Part shown: positions 24,065 through 34,112 of the stretch, piece by piece
How the letters are laid out: each line of letters begins with the position of its first letter
Numbering within the stretch: the first letter of the stretch is position 1
Source of the DNA: Bacillus sp. HMF5848
Lineage (GTDB): Bacteria; Bacillota; Bacilli; Bacillales; HMF5848
Assembly: GCF_003944835.1 (NCBI RefSeq)
Contig: NZ_RWIV01000001.1
Coordinates: 2,948,530-3,012,529 of the forward strand
Length of the DNA: 64,000 nt
Direction: 5' to 3'
Translations under genes and position numbers: made by a program
The notes under the pieces: generated by a model
Seen by the model: only the letters and a program-made list of their open reading frames with translations
The model's database searches: none
Told to the model about the DNA's origin: nothing

Positions 24065-25213
24065 TTAACGGAACTCTGCTAACTTGCGATTATGTTCATT
24101 AAGGGTCCGACTAAATTCATTTTGCCCCGTTGGTGTAGCAAAGAAATAAAAATAGTCAGTATCTGCTGGTTCGAGAACAGCGCTAATTGATGTTACTCCT
24201 GCATTAGCTATTGGACCTGGTGGCAAACCAATGATTTTATATGTGTTGTAGGGTGATTCAACCTCTAAATCCGCATACAATACACGTTGTTTATGCTCTC
24301 CTAAAGCATATAAAACAGTAGGGTCTGTTTGCAGTGGCATCCCTTCATTTAAGCGATTATAGAACACGCTAGCAATCATTTTTCTGTCTGTTTGTTCTGT
24401 TGCTTCTTCTTCTACAAGGGATGCAAAAGTAAGCAACTCATGAACTGTCATTCCTTTTTCTTCCATTTTAACAAAGTAAGCATCCATCATTTGAGCCGTT
24501 TTATCGAGCATAGCCTCTATAACAGATTTTATACTTGGTTCTTCTTCATAAAATGAGTACGTAGCAGGATATAAATATCCTTCGAGTGGATATCTAATAT
24601 TAAACGCTAAAATCTCATCAGTCAAAATTGATGGATATTTATCCATAAGCTCTTCTAAATATGCTTCATCTGTTAATGTACCCATCACTTCATCAATAGG
24701 ATGATTCGTTTTCTCTGCAATAATTGTTGCAATCTGGTCAAGCTGTTTACCTTCTGGAATGGTTATTTTAAATTTCACTTCTTGAATAATTTTACCTTGT
24801 TTTAAAGCCGCTATGATTTCATCGTGAGTCATTGAAGGCTTTAAAGTATAATCCCCTGCTTGGAAATCAGACGCATTACGAAACTTTATATAGTATTTGA
24901 AAATTTTGGCGTCTCTAATAATTTCTTGTTCTTCTAATATATTAGCGATTGCCGTAACCGAAGATCCTAAAGGAATTGAAACAGCAACCTCTTTATTACT
25001 AGTTTCATCGACAGGCTGGAGTGCTTCCGAAACGTATAAATATCCCCCCACCATTGTGCCAATAACTAAAGCAAACATGATAATTGCTAACACCAGGACA
25101 ATTCTTCGGACGACTCTCGCTTCTTTAGAGCGCTCTAGTAAATTACTCTTAAATTGACTCATTGTATCTTTATCTTTATCTTTGTCTTTATCTTTAAAGT
25201 TTGTTTCATTCAC
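24065..25213 (-). CDS. mltG: Endolytic murein transglycosylase MltG
   Basis: A membrane-bound enzyme that cuts nascent glycan strands and so limits their length. The 382-residue chain has a charged cytosolic tail with a KD repeat (about 7-16), one membrane segment (IVLVLAIIMFALVIGTMVGGYL, about 38-59), a LysM-like subdomain and the YceG domain. The catalytic glutamate lies in ASLVEEEATEQ (about 268-270), with FYNRLNEGMPLQTDPTVLYAL after it. I prefer the GTG at 25213, with GGAGGG 6 bases upstream. B. subtilis YrrL is the counterpart at this position. Confidence 0.94.
   Translation of the reverse strand: MNETNFKDKDKDKDKDTMSQFKSNLLERSKEARVVRRIVLVLAIIMFALVIGTMVGGYLYVSEALQPVDETSNKEVAVSIPLGSSVTAIANILEEQEIIRDAKIFKYYIKFRNASDFQAGDYTLKPSMTHDEIIAALKQGKIIQEVKFKITIPEGKQLDQIATIIAEKTNHPIDEVMGTLTDEAYLEELMDKYPSILTDEILAFNIRYPLEGYLYPATYSFYEEEPSIKSVIEAMLDKTAQMMDAYFVKMEEKGMTVHELLTFASLVEEEATEQTDRKMIASVFYNRLNEGMPLQTDPTVLYALGEHKQRVLYADLEVESPYNTYKIIGLPPGPIANAGVTSISAVLEPADTDYFYFFATPTGQNEFSRTLNEHNRKLAEFR
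25165..25194. repeat. Five tandem hexamers inside mltG
   Basis: Plus-strand TATCTT units, one of them TGTCTT. On the coding strand each unit is AAAGAY and adds Lys-Asp. Slippage by whole units would keep the frame and change the length of the charged cytosolic tail. Confidence 0.85.
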
Positions 25214-25455
25214 GTTAGACCCTCCTCTCACCGATTTTTAATTATACTACAGTTATAAAGTTTTTTCGCTTTTTTTATACAAAATTCTTACTAAAAACAT
25301 GGTTTTTATATAAACTATCCTCCACACACCCTTGCTTACGGTTTACGCTGTTAAACTGTGTTGTTTTTACCTTTGACAGACACCTATACAAATAAATAGT
25401 ATTTATGAACGAAATCAAAGTTATCCCTAGTTATTTTAAGGTAAAGTCTTGCAAT

Positions 25456-25488
25456 AGAAAAAATGACTGGCTCTCTGAGCCAGTCATT
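25456..25488 (-). terminator. Terminator of the yrzL-yrrK-yrzB run
   Basis: Stem AATGACTGGCTC / GAGCCAGTCATT with a three-base loop, followed on the minus strand by TTTTTTC. It lies 12 bases after the yrzB stop. Confidence 0.92.
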
Positions 25489-25500
25489 AATCTATCTTTA

Positions 25501-25791
25501 TTATTGTTCGTCTTCTTCTTCTGCTAAAAACGTGTTGAGCATTTCTTCGATCATGTCCCACTCTTCTTCGGATTCAATCGGTTGAAGGTTGCCATCTTCG
25601 CTATCTTCTGAAGGAGAGTAGCTAGAAGCGTGAATTTCAATTTCACCGTCTTCATCCTCATCAGCACCTACTGGATAATATAAAACATAAGACTTGTTAA
25701 ATTCGTCAGAATCAAAAGTAAATAATACTTCACATAGTATTTCGTTACCTTGTTCGTCAATTACTGTAATTTGCTTTTCACCGTTTTCCAT
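25501..25791 (-). CDS. yrzB: YrzB family protein (DUF1292)
   Basis: A 96-residue, strongly acidic protein with [20 protein letters not shown] and [19 protein letters not shown]; the tail is [19 protein letters not shown]. Members are widespread in Firmicutes next to yqgF and ireB, with no assigned biochemical role. It is 9 bases downstream of yrrK and clearly in one operon with yrzL and yrrK. Confidence 0.88.
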   Translation of the reverse strand: MENGEKQITVIDEQGNEILCEVLFTFDSDEFNKSYVLYYPVGADEDEDGEIEIHASSYSPSEDSEDGNLQPIESEEEWDMIEEMLNTFLAEEEDEQ

Positions 25792-25800
25792 TCTTACACC

Positions 25801-26223
25801 TCATTTACTTATTCTGTCTAAATAGCCTTGTAAAATCATGACAGCAGCCATCTTATCGATGACTTGCTTTCTTTTTTTTCGGCTTACATCAGCTGAAATC
25901 AGCATTTTTTCAGCTGCCATAGTTGTTAACCTTTCATCCCAAAGGTCGACAGGCAGGTTGAATTGCTCTTCAACTAGAGAAGCAAAATGTTGACTTGCTT
26001 CACCTCTAGGACCGATTGTCCCGTTCATGTTTTTTGGTAAGCCTATGACGACCTTTGTTACACTATACTCGTTTATTATTTCCCCGAGTCTTGTTAGTCC
26101 ATACTCTTGTTCATCTTCGTTGATTTTAATTGTTTCTAAGCCTTGTGCTGTCCAACCCATTTCGTCACTAACAGCAACACCTACAGTTTTCGAGCCAACA
26201 TCAAGTCCGAGTATTCTCACCAT
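25801..26223 (-). CDS. yrrK: RuvX/YqgF-type nuclease, Holliday junction resolvase-like
   Basis: A 140-residue RNase H-fold protein. The first acidic motif is [35 protein letters not shown] is the middle strand, and the last is [14 protein letters not shown] with the catalytic aspartate and glutamate. In E. coli YqgF acts in 16S rRNA 5' end maturation and may resolve junctions; the essential function in bacilli is not fixed. It lies 9 bases after yrzL and 9 before yrzB. Confidence 0.93.
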   Translation of the reverse strand: MVRILGLDVGSKTVGVAVSDEMGWTAQGLETIKINEDEQEYGLTRLGEIINEYSVTKVVIGLPKNMNGTIGPRGEASQHFASLVEEQFNLPVDLWDERLTTMAAEKMLISADVSRKKRKQVIDKMAAVMILQGYLDRISK

Positions 26224-26232
26224 TACCTTGTC

Positions 26233-26499
26233 CTATCTTTCTCGTTGATTGTCTAAGTAATACTTTACAACTTCCTCGATAATTTCATCCCGCTCTATCT
26301 TGCGGATAATATTACGGGCATCTTTATGTCTAGGAATATATGCTGGATCACCGGATAATAAATAACCAACAATTTGATTAATAGGGTTATACCCCTTTTC
26401 TTGTAAAGCTTCATAAACTGTTTGTAATACTTCATTTACATTTGTATCAATTGGTTCGTCAGGAAAATGAAATTGCATCGTTTTATCAAATGAACTCAT
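26233..26499 (-). CDS. yrzL: IreB-family regulatory phosphoprotein (YrzL)
   Basis: An 88-residue DUF965 protein, the same length as B. subtilis YrzL. In enterococci IreB is phosphorylated by the PASTA kinase IreK and controls cephalosporin resistance; the role in bacilli is unknown. Conserved stretches are [34 protein letters not shown] and [20 protein letters not shown]. The ATG at 26499 has GAGAGGTG 6 bases upstream. It is 70 bases downstream of alaS and may be read with it, since I see no terminator between them. Confidence 0.9.
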   Translation of the reverse strand: MSSFDKTMQFHFPDEPIDTNVNEVLQTVYEALQEKGYNPINQIVGYLLSGDPAYIPRHKDARNIIRKIERDEIIEEVVKYYLDNQRER

Positions 26500-26569
26500 G
26501 CTCCGCACCTCTCTTTCAAATTACGAGACGTTTCATCAACTACCATCATTGTACAACATTTTAGCAAGA

Positions 26570-29209
26570 TTAGGAAACGGATTTCACCCATTGTTCGACA
26601 ACAGCAATAGCGTCATCTATTTTGCTTGGGTCTTTTCCACCCGCTTGTGCCATGTCAGGACGGCCTCCACCGCCTCCACCACAAATGGTAGCTGCTTCCT
26701 TCACAAGTTTACCGGCATGGTACCCTTTCTTAACAAGGTCATCTGTTACACCTGCTAATAAGCTTACTTTTCCATCGTTCACACTACCTAAAAGAATGAC
26801 AGCACTATCAACCTTTTGTTTAATATCATCCATCATCGTGCGAAGTTGGTTCATATCACCGTTGGCAATTTTTGTTGCAATAACGTTGACTCCGTTAATT
26901 ACTTGGGCGTTGCTTGTTAAATTCCCTGCTTCAATATGACTAAGTTTAGCAGAAAGTGACTCGTTCTCACGCTGCACTTCTTTTAATTCTGCTTGTAACG
27001 ATTTTACACGTTCCACGACATCTTTCGGGCTTGTTTTGAGAATTGAGGCAGCATCCTTTAACAGCCTCACTTGGTTGTTTAATACTTGATACGCAGCTTG
27101 GCCTGTTACAGCTTCAATTCTACGTGTTCCTGCACCAATACCAGCTTCTGAGACAATTTTGAATAGCCCTATTGCTGCTGTATTTTCAACATGACAGCCT
27201 CCACAAAGCTCAAGACTAAATTGATCTACACGAACTACACGAACAGTATCGCCATATTTTTCACCAAATAACGCCATAGCTCCGATTTCTTTAGCTTCTT
27301 CTAGACTTTTATAGCTTACATCAACCGGCATGCTTTGCCAAATTTTTTCGTTCACTATCGTCTCAATTTTATCAATTTCCTCTGCTGTCACTTGACCAAA
27401 ATGTGAGAAATCAAAACGAAGTCGATCGGCTGATACTAATGAACCTGCTTGATTTGCATGCTCGCCTAATATGTCCTTTAAAGCACGGTGAAGAAGATGC
27501 GTAGCTGTGTGATTTTTTATAATACTAGCACGCTTCGCTTCATCAACAATTGCTTCGTATCCTTCGCCTACAACTAATGTACCTTCTTCAATTGAAATAG
27601 TATGCAGATTTTGTCCATTTGGAGCCTTTTGAACATCTTCTACTTTAGCTTTAAAATTGCTTCCCTGTAATAGCCCTTGGTCAGCAACTTGTCCTCCGCT
27701 TTCCGCGTAGAAAGGTGTTTCATCCAAGATGACCTGAACACTATCACCTACTTTAGCCTCTTCTACAAGCTCATTGTCTTTTACGATAATTTGCACTTTA
27801 ACATTGGCATGAGTAGTATCATATCCAATAAAAGAACTTTCAACCTTAATTTCTCCTAAAATTCCACCTTGTACTTGCATAGAACCTACATCTTGACGAG
27901 CACGACGAGCACGGTCACGTTGTTTCTCCATTTCATTCTCGAATCCTACATGGTCAACAGACATACCTTCCTCTTGCGCATACTCTTCTGTTAATTCGAC
28001 CGGGAATCCGTATGTATCGTACAGACGAAATACATCTTGACCGGAAATAATCGTACTACTTTGTTCTTTTTCTTTCTTTATTACGCTAGACAAAATAGCG
28101 AGACCATCGTGTAATGTTTCATGGAAGCGTTCTTCCTCTGTTTTTATCACTTTCTCTATAAAATCTGCTTTGTCCTTTACTTCAGGGTAGAAATCAACCA
28201 TTATTTCAGACACAACAGGGACTAATTCATACATAAATGGGCGTTCGATGCCTAATTTTTTTGCGTAACGAACAGCTCTGCGCAGTAATCGACGAAGTAC
28301 ATACCCTCTTCCTTCATTCGATGGGAGCGCACCATCGCCAACCGCAAAAGCAACTGTACGAATGTGATCAGCAATTACCTTAAAAGCGGTATCAAGCTCC
28401 TTACTATTTATACGATATTGTTTATTTGAGATACGCTCTGTCGCTTGAATAATAGGCATAAACAAATCAGTATCAAAATTAGTTGGAACTTCTTGAAGAA
28501 CACTCGCCATACGTTCAAGCCCCATCCCAGTATCTATGTTCTTCTTTGGTAGTGGTGTATATGTACCATCAGGATTATGATTAAATTGTGAAAAGACAAG
28601 GTTCCATACTTCTAAATAGCGGTCATTTTCTCCACCTGGATATAGCTCAGGATCATTAAAATCATTGCCATACTCTTCTCCGCGGTCATAAAAGATTTCA
28701 GTATTTGGTCCACTAGGGCCTTCACCTATATCCCAGAAATTCCCTTCAAGGCGGATAATTCTCTCCTCTGGTACGCCAACTTTATTATTCCAAATCTCAA
28801 ATGCCTCGTTATCTTCAGGATGAATAGTGACAGATAACTTTTCAGGGTCAAAGCCTATCCATTTGTCGCTTGTGAGAAACTCCCAAGCCCATTCAATTGC
28901 TTCTTCTTTAAAATAATCACCAATTGAGAAGTTTCCTAGCATTTCAAAGAATGTGTGATGTCTTGCTGTTTTCCCAACATTTTCAATATCATTGGTACGA
29001 ATGGATTTTTGCGCATTACAAATTCTTGGATTCTCTGGTACTACGCGGCCATCAAAATATTTTTTCAACGTAGCTACACCTGAATTAATCCATAACAAAG
29101 TTGGATCTTCATGTGGTACAAGTGATGCACTTGGCTCTACTGTATGTCCTTTTTCTTGGAAAAAATCTAAATACATTTGTCGTATTTGTGCGCCAGTTAG
29201 TTTTTTCAT
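26570..29209 (-). CDS. alaS: Alanyl-tRNA synthetase
   Basis: It charges tRNA-Ala. The 879-residue chain is standard: a class II catalytic domain (about 1-360, [21 protein letters not shown] and [12 protein letters not shown]), a tRNA recognition region, an editing domain with zinc ligands ([12 protein letters not shown] and [10 protein letters not shown]), a coiled coil and the C-Ala domain ending in a glycine-rich [16 protein letters not shown]. The ATG at 29209 has AGGAGG 8 bases upstream. Open frame further upstream is the T-box leader, not protein. Confidence 0.97.
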   Translation of the reverse strand: MKKLTGAQIRQMYLDFFQEKGHTVEPSASLVPHEDPTLLWINSGVATLKKYFDGRVVPENPRICNAQKSIRTNDIENVGKTARHHTFFEMLGNFSIGDYFKEEAIEWAWEFLTSDKWIGFDPEKLSVTIHPEDNEAFEIWNNKVGVPEERIIRLEGNFWDIGEGPSGPNTEIFYDRGEEYGNDFNDPELYPGGENDRYLEVWNLVFSQFNHNPDGTYTPLPKKNIDTGMGLERMASVLQEVPTNFDTDLFMPIIQATERISNKQYRINSKELDTAFKVIADHIRTVAFAVGDGALPSNEGRGYVLRRLLRRAVRYAKKLGIERPFMYELVPVVSEIMVDFYPEVKDKADFIEKVIKTEEERFHETLHDGLAILSSVIKKEKEQSSTIISGQDVFRLYDTYGFPVELTEEYAQEEGMSVDHVGFENEMEKQRDRARRARQDVGSMQVQGGILGEIKVESSFIGYDTTHANVKVQIIVKDNELVEEAKVGDSVQVILDETPFYAESGGQVADQGLLQGSNFKAKVEDVQKAPNGQNLHTISIEEGTLVVGEGYEAIVDEAKRASIIKNHTATHLLHRALKDILGEHANQAGSLVSADRLRFDFSHFGQVTAEEIDKIETIVNEKIWQSMPVDVSYKSLEEAKEIGAMALFGEKYGDTVRVVRVDQFSLELCGGCHVENTAAIGLFKIVSEAGIGAGTRRIEAVTGQAAYQVLNNQVRLLKDAASILKTSPKDVVERVKSLQAELKEVQRENESLSAKLSHIEAGNLTSNAQVINGVNVIATKIANGDMNQLRTMMDDIKQKVDSAVILLGSVNDGKVSLLAGVTDDLVKKGYHAGKLVKEAATICGGGGGGRPDMAQAGGKDPSKIDDAIAVVEQWVKSVS

Positions 29210-29245
29210 TTTAACTTCCTCCTTTAAAAATTCATATAAACACAC

Positions 29246-29493
29246 AAAAAAACTCTCATCCCTAAAAAAACAGGGACGAGAGTTTACTCGCGGTACCACC
29301 CTGATTATAAACACATCTGTCATGTTTATCACTCAGTAGCCGATAACGTGGCAAAACGGCAGGGTTTTCCTGCACTCAAGATTAGCGTTCTGTTGCCCTT
29401 CACTTGGAACTCTTTCAGCCTAGGAGTTCTTCTCTAGTAAGCAGCTTGCAACATACTCGATCCGTCAATGTATTACTTTCATTTAGTTATTAT
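29246..29493 (-). promoter_or_regulatory. T-box riboswitch of alaS (Ala, GCU specifier)
   Basis: It senses uncharged tRNA-Ala and allows alaS transcription. The antiterminator sequence AGGGTGGTACCGCG is at 29290-29303. The terminator stem AACTCTCATCCCT / AGGGACGAGAGTT lies at 29251-29284, followed on the minus strand by TTTTTTT. In stem I the sequence GAACGCTAATC places GCT (29394-29396) at the expected specifier position. The leader starts near 29493. Confidence 0.93.
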
Positions 29494-29499
29494 AAGCGA

Positions 29500-29528
29500 A
29501 TTATAGACAAGCGTTAGTCGTTTGTCAA
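29500..29528 (-). promoter_or_regulatory. Full-consensus promoter of the alaS T-box leader
   Basis: TTGACA (29523-29528), exactly 17 bases, TATAAT (29500-29505). Both hexamers are perfect. The -35 overlaps the stop codon of the upstream gene at 29525. Confidence 0.92.
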
Positions 29529-30595
29529 TTACTCTTGTCGCTTGATACATTATCCCGAAGATGAATAAGCGTTACTCTCAAAATGGCGAAGATAGGAACA
29601 GCTACAATAAGACCAAGTACCCCTGCAATTTCTCCACCTAAAAGTAAGGCAAACATAATAATAACAGGATGCATATGAAGACTTTTTCCAACTATTAGTG
29701 GTGAGAGAACATTGCCTTCTAACAGTTGTAAAATAACTATAATGATAATGACAAAAATCACAGTTTTTATTGAAATAGTAAATGCTATAATAACTGCTGG
29801 AATCGCACCAATAATAGGTCCAAAGTAAGGTATTACATTGGTTATTCCAACTACAACACCTAGTAGCAGTGGGTACTGCATACCGATTAGCCAAAATGCT
29901 ACAGAAGCAGCACCACCTATAACAACACAAACAAGAAGTTGACCTCTAATATAGCGTCCAAGTGACTCATCAACATCGTGTAAATATGTGTGTAACTGTC
30001 GCCGCCACTTCTTTGGTGTTACATATTTAGCCGCATGTTTTAACTCATCAAAATCTTTTAAAAGATAAAACGCTATAAATGGAACTAGCGCTAAAACGAA
30101 CAGTCCGCTAAAAATCCCTCGAGATTTTTCAATAACATTGCTTATTGTTGCGGAAACCTTTTCTTCAATCATATTTAAATTGGTTTCTATTTGTTCATGC
30201 AAGCTGTTAGGTAAATTTTCAGTTCTTTCATCAATCTCAAGAAGCCATTCTTGATAGCTATCAATTAAATTAGGTAGATTTGCTACTAACTCCTTAGATT
30301 GTTTCGTAATGACCGGCATGAATTGATAAACACTATACCCAATGCCTCCAAAAAACAGACTGTATATAAATAAAATAGCTAGTACTCTAGGCATTCCAAA
30401 TGCATGTATTTTCTCAACAATTGGATGAAGCAAGTACGTTACAAAGGCTCCAATTGCGAATGGCGTAAGAACAAATAAAAACACACGTACAACAGGAAGC
30501 CATATTGGCATTAGCTTCATAAACATGAACAACGCTAAAAAAATGAGTAACAACATGACTATTCGCTTTATCCAAATCATTTGCGTATCTGTCAT
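29525..30595 (-). CDS. yrrI: AI-2E family transporter YrrI
   Basis: A 356-residue polytopic membrane protein with about eight hydrophobic segments. The typical order is three N-terminal segments, a charged soluble loop (about 80-150, NLIDSYQEWLLEIDERTENL), then five C-terminal segments with NVIPYFGPIIGAIPAVIIAF and EGNVLSPLIVGKSLHMHPVI, the family signature. Family members include the proposed AI-2 exporter TqsA and Na+/H+ antiporters; substrate cannot be told. It occupies the same place as YrrI upstream of alaS in B. subtilis. Confidence 0.9.
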   Translation of the reverse strand: MTDTQMIWIKRIVMLLLIFLALFMFMKLMPIWLPVVRVFLFVLTPFAIGAFVTYLLHPIVEKIHAFGMPRVLAILFIYSLFFGGIGYSVYQFMPVITKQSKELVANLPNLIDSYQEWLLEIDERTENLPNSLHEQIETNLNMIEEKVSATISNVIEKSRGIFSGLFVLALVPFIAFYLLKDFDELKHAAKYVTPKKWRRQLHTYLHDVDESLGRYIRGQLLVCVVIGGAASVAFWLIGMQYPLLLGVVVGITNVIPYFGPIIGAIPAVIIAFTISIKTVIFVIIIIVILQLLEGNVLSPLIVGKSLHMHPVIIMFALLLGGEIAGVLGLIVAVPIFAILRVTLIHLRDNVSSDKSN

Positions 30596-30765
30596 ATAGT
30601 CCTCCTATTAAAACAGCGTAATAGCCTGTTTAACGACGTAAAACGCTAGTCGCAACTAGCGACGTCCAATCGTACTAACAGTACTAGACCATTATTCCTT
30701 TCAGAAACAGTCCGTTAAGCAAAAAAACACGAAAGGTGAATTTTATTATTTTTCGCATGATTACA
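30596..30765. other. Gene-free gap between yrzQ terminator and yrrI start
   Basis: Nothing coding is seen. A short inverted repeat CGCTAGTCGCAACTAGCG lies near 30640-30660, without a T-run. It may be the remains of a repeat. Confidence 0.35.
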
Positions 30766-30790
30766 AATAAAGCCCCACCAGCTGTGGGGC
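30766..30790 (-). terminator. Terminator of yrzQ
   Basis: Stem GCCCCACAG / CTGGTGGGGC followed on the minus strand by TTTATTTG; 21 bases after the yrzQ stop. Confidence 0.88.
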
Positions 30791-30810
30791 TTCAAATCGC
30801 ATTTTGCTAT

Positions 30811-30957
30811 TTAACGAAAGGCTTTTGTTAGCTGTTTTGTCATATTTTTAACCATACGTGAATCTCCCATATTTCCCATTGTGTTGTTGCGTTGAGCATA
30901 GCGATATGCTGCGGCTCCTACACCAATTGCCAAAAGAGTCGTCATAGTTCTATTCAA
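30811..30957 (-). CDS. yrzQ: YrzQ-type small protein (DUF3918 style)
   Basis: A 48-residue product beginning MNRTMTTLLAIGVGAAAYRY and ending QLTKAFR. The N-terminal half is a glycine/alanine-rich hydrophobic stretch, the rest is polar and basic. I start it at TTG 30957, with AAAGGA about 9 bases upstream; an internal ATG is four codons later. Its size, start and place between yrrI and yrzR agree with B. subtilis YrzQ. Function is unknown. Confidence 0.65.
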   Translation of the reverse strand: MNRTMTTLLAIGVGAAAYRYAQRNNTMGNMGDSRMVKNMTKQLTKAFR

Positions 30958-30983
30958 GATAGATCATCCTTTGCTGTTAAATT

Positions 30984-31172
30984 TTACATGCTGACTCGTA
31001 GATCATCGTCATTAAACAAATCATCAAGAGAACTTAATGTTCCATCTTCTTCTACTTGATGCGTGTGAATAACGCCTTTTGAAATGGATAGCTCAATAAA
31101 ACAATTCCAACAATAATATTGATTAACTCCAATTTTTCCAATATCTTTACTTTTGCAATTTGGGCAATTCAT
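30984..31172 (-). CDS. yrzR: YrzR-like small zinc-ribbon protein
   Basis: A 62-residue protein with two CxxC pairs, CPNCKSKDIG and YYCWNCFIEL, which form a zinc ribbon of about 25 residues. An acidic tail (LDDLFNDDDL) follows. It lies between yrrD and yrzQ, as YrzR does in B. subtilis, and is probably in one operon with recD2 and yrrD, as the gaps are 9 and 10-28 bases. No function is known. Confidence 0.72.
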   Translation of the reverse strand: MNCPNCKSKDIGKIGVNQYYCWNCFIELSISKGVIHTHQVEEDGTLSSLDDLFNDDDLRVSM

Positions 31173-31181
31173 AGGGGCACC

Positions 31182-31655
31182 TCACTCGTTCAAACATTTT
31201 ATTAGTATTGCGTCATCACTGACAGCAATAGGTTGGTTTGTGCGAATAATCTTTCTACCTTCTGTTATATCCGCAAAAAAACCGTCCGTTGCTTCATACC
31301 CTATGATTTTGCCCAGTTCTTCCATTAAATATACATCGTGAATTGTACCGAGTGAACTACCACTTGAGGATAGCAACTCTTTTCCTTGTACTCCACGATG
31401 AGTTGCAAAAAAAATTGGCTTTGTCGTTAATTCTTTAATGTGTTGGAATCTTGAGCCCTCTTTAATCATAACCGCATCTTTACCGACATGCTGTACATCA
31501 TGAATTGAGAGAAAAAGATGTCTTATTGTAAATTGAACGAGGATGCCCAGTATAGTACCATTTTCTGCAAAGCAAAGATCCTGTATTGTGCCATATTTCT
31601 TTCCAGTTTGTTCACTAATGACAGGTAAGCCTTTTATATCTCGAAATGTTCGCAA
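31182..31655 (-). CDS. yrrD: PRC-barrel domain protein YrrD
   Basis: A 157-residue protein made of two PRC-barrel repeats: TFRDIKGLPVISEQTGKKYG with VQDLCFAENGTILGIL-like beta strands, and a second with LLSSSGSSLGTIHDVYLMEE. PRC barrels are found in photosystem H subunits and RimM; here the partner is not known. I prefer the TTG at 31655, giving MRTFRDIKGLPVI, because AAGGTGG is 8 bases upstream. The GTG at 31667 overlaps that ribosome site. recD2 stops 27 bases before it. Confidence 0.78.
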   Translation of the reverse strand: MRTFRDIKGLPVISEQTGKKYGTIQDLCFAENGTILGILVQFTIRHLFLSIHDVQHVGKDAVMIKEGSRFQHIKELTTKPIFFATHRGVQGKELLSSSGSSLGTIHDVYLMEELGKIIGYEATDGFFADITEGRKIIRTNQPIAVSDDAILIKCLNE

Positions 31656-31682
31656 AAAGATGCCCACCTTTCCGGAACATTT

Positions 31683-34100
31683 TTAGCTTTTGTTATCTTC
31701 CATGAAATCATAAGGTGAAATGTCTGCCATATCATCTTCACAAGGTAATTCTGGTAGTACATCTTTAATATCATGACTATTAGGTTTAGGAATTTGTTCT
31801 AATTTCGCCTCTTGTTTGTGATTATTTAAAGTAATTTTTAGCTTTTCAGACAGGGTCGTTTGGCGTTTAGTATCATCCTCGAATTCAATACCACGGCGAA
31901 AAGCTTCTTCCTCACCACATAGGATTAAAAACTTCTTACTTCGTGTGATTGCTGTATATATTAAGTTTCTTCTTAACATTCGAAAGTAACTTTTCACAAT
32001 AGGCAATATGACAATAGGAAACTCGCTACCTTGTGCTTTATGCACAGAGCAACAGTATGCTAACGTAATTTGCCCTAAATCCTGCTTTTCATATTGCACT
32101 TCATTTCCATCATAAGAAATGATAACAAGATCTTTCTTTTCTTGATTTTCTTTTGCATAGAAAATTGAAACAATCTCTCCAATATCCCCATTAAAAACAT
32201 TTTCTTCCGGTAAATTAACTAATTGTAATACTTTATCACCTGTGCGAAATACCTTTTCACCGAAATTAATTTCGCGCTTTGTTTCTGTCTTACCGTTAAA
32301 CAATTCTTGAAGAGCTTCGTTGATTGCATCTATACCAGCAGCGCCGCGATACATTGGAGCAAGAACTTGAATATCCTTGGCTGTGAACCCTTTTTGCTTA
32401 GCATTTTGAGCAACTTTACGCACTACGTCTAAAACTTGGGAGGTAGAACAATTAATAAATGATCGATCTTGCTTTTGCTCTCGTAAGTTTCTCGGGACTT
32501 TACCATTTTTAATATCATGAGCCAAATCAATTATTGATGACCCTTCAGCCTGACGATATATATCAGTTAGGCGAACTGTCGGTACCACCTTTGCTTCTAG
32601 CAAATCTTTAAGCACTTGACCTGGTCCAACTGATGGCAACTGGTCTTCATCTCCAACAAACACCACTTGAATTTGTTCCGGGAGAGCTTTCATTAGCTGA
32701 TTCGCAAGCCAAATATCTACCATTGAGAATTCATCAACGATTAACAATTTACCGTTTAATAATTGGTCCTCATTATATGTAAATCCATCTACACCATTCC
32801 ATCCCAATAATCGATGAATCGTGTGCGCAGGTAACCCTGTGGATTCTGACATTCGTTTTGCTGCTCGTCCAGTCGGAGCAACAAGTAATATTGGAAAGCC
32901 TTCTTCCTTCTTGTAGTCCTTGTGGTTTAGCGACAACCCATGGAGTTCTGCATATAGTTCCACAATTCCTTTAATTACTGTCGTTTTACCCGTTCCAGGT
33001 CCGCCTGTTAAAATGAGCATCGGAGACATAAGCGCTGTTTCTATGGCCTCTTTTTGTGAGGGAGCGTATTGCACATTTAACCGTTCTTCAAGACTGCCAA
33101 GTGCTAACAGAAATTCTGATTCTGGGAATGCATCTTGAAAGTCTGTTTGATCCAGAACACGTTTTATATTTGAGACAAATCCTTTTTCAGAATAGTATAA
33201 AGATGGTAAATATACCTTTTGATCCTCAATAACAAGTTTACCTTCTTCATGTAAGTGTATCATTTCCCGAGAAATATCTTTAAATTCAATGGACTCACTA
33301 TTATTTTTACATAACAAATCATATATATTACTTAAGGCATTCTCAATCAATATATATACATGTCCTTCTTGCATAGATGCATTTTCAATAATATATAAAC
33401 ATCCTGCTTTAATTCGGTCGGGGTGATTTCCGCTAATCCCCAGTTGGTGACCGAGTTCATCCGCTCTTGAGAAGCCTATACCATCGACATCCTCCACAAG
33501 TTGATAAGGATTATCTTGAATTATTTGTAGCGTTTGATCTTTATAAGCTTGATAAATCTTCATAGATAGCTGTGGACCGAACCCATATTTCGCTAAATGA
33601 ATCATTATTTGCTCTAAACCCTCATGCTCAGATAAGGTAGTATACAATTTATTCGCTCTATCCCGAGAGAGGTTAGGAACTTGTTTAAGCACTTCTTTGT
33701 CCTCTAGAATTTTCGATATCGCGTTATCACCTAAAGTTTTCACGATAGATTGTGCTGTTTTTTTGCCAATTCCCTCAAATAAATCACTTGATAAATACTG
33801 TACTAAGCCTTCTTTTGTTTGTGGTTTTTCCTTCCGGAAATTTGCAGCCTGAAATTGCAATCCAAAACGAGGATGATCCTTTAAATCACCCGCAAATATG
33901 TACACTTCTCCATCATGCAATCGTGGGAAATACCCATTTATAACTATGTCTTTTTCTTTGTATGTTGTATTGGTATCGTCAATTTGTATACGAACAACAG
34001 AAAATAAATTTTCCTCATTATGAAATATAGTTGCTATTAAACTTCCTTTTACATATGGTCTATCAGCTTCTGTGAAATGGAGTACACCTTGTTCTTCCAT
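31683..34100 (-). CDS. recD2: ATP-dependent DNA helicase RecD2
   Basis: An SF1B 5'-3' helicase of 805 residues, of the RecBCD-independent RecD2 type. The long N-terminal extension (about 1-320) holds helix-hairpin-helix repeats (LFEGIGKKTAQSIVKTLG). Helicase motifs follow: Walker A LTGGPGTGKTTVIKGI, Walker B LIVDEFSMVD, motif III FVGDEDQLPSVGPG and the late CSVHKAQGSEFPIV. In B. subtilis it limits replication fork damage and works in mismatch repair. The ATG at 34100 is used; it starts 12 bases after the yrrB stop. Confidence 0.94.
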   Translation of the reverse strand: MEEQGVLHFTEADRPYVKGSLIATIFHNEENLFSVVRIQIDDTNTTYKEKDIVINGYFPRLHDGEVYIFAGDLKDHPRFGLQFQAANFRKEKPQTKEGLVQYLSSDLFEGIGKKTAQSIVKTLGDNAISKILEDKEVLKQVPNLSRDRANKLYTTLSEHEGLEQIMIHLAKYGFGPQLSMKIYQAYKDQTLQIIQDNPYQLVEDVDGIGFSRADELGHQLGISGNHPDRIKAGCLYIIENASMQEGHVYILIENALSNIYDLLCKNNSESIEFKDISREMIHLHEEGKLVIEDQKVYLPSLYYSEKGFVSNIKRVLDQTDFQDAFPESEFLLALGSLEERLNVQYAPSQKEAIETALMSPMLILTGGPGTGKTTVIKGIVELYAELHGLSLNHKDYKKEEGFPILLVAPTGRAAKRMSESTGLPAHTIHRLLGWNGVDGFTYNEDQLLNGKLLIVDEFSMVDIWLANQLMKALPEQIQVVFVGDEDQLPSVGPGQVLKDLLEAKVVPTVRLTDIYRQAEGSSIIDLAHDIKNGKVPRNLREQKQDRSFINCSTSQVLDVVRKVAQNAKQKGFTAKDIQVLAPMYRGAAGIDAINEALQELFNGKTETKREINFGEKVFRTGDKVLQLVNLPEENVFNGDIGEIVSIFYAKENQEKKDLVIISYDGNEVQYEKQDLGQITLAYCCSVHKAQGSEFPIVILPIVKSYFRMLRRNLIYTAITRSKKFLILCGEEEAFRRGIEFEDDTKRQTTLSEKLKITLNNHKQEAKLEQIPKPNSHDIKDVLPELPCEDDMADISPYDFMEDNKS

Positions 34101-34112
34101 TCTATGCACCGC

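Noticed and set aside
24991-25232. N-terminal extension of MltG to an ATG at 25231
   Set aside because: The GTG at 25213 has the proper GGAGGG spacing, and the extra codons lie over the ribosome site.
26622-26939. Open frames opposite alaS with proline-rich translations
   Set aside because: They are antisense to a well-supported synthetase gene, have no ribosome sites and arise from its glycine-rich codons.
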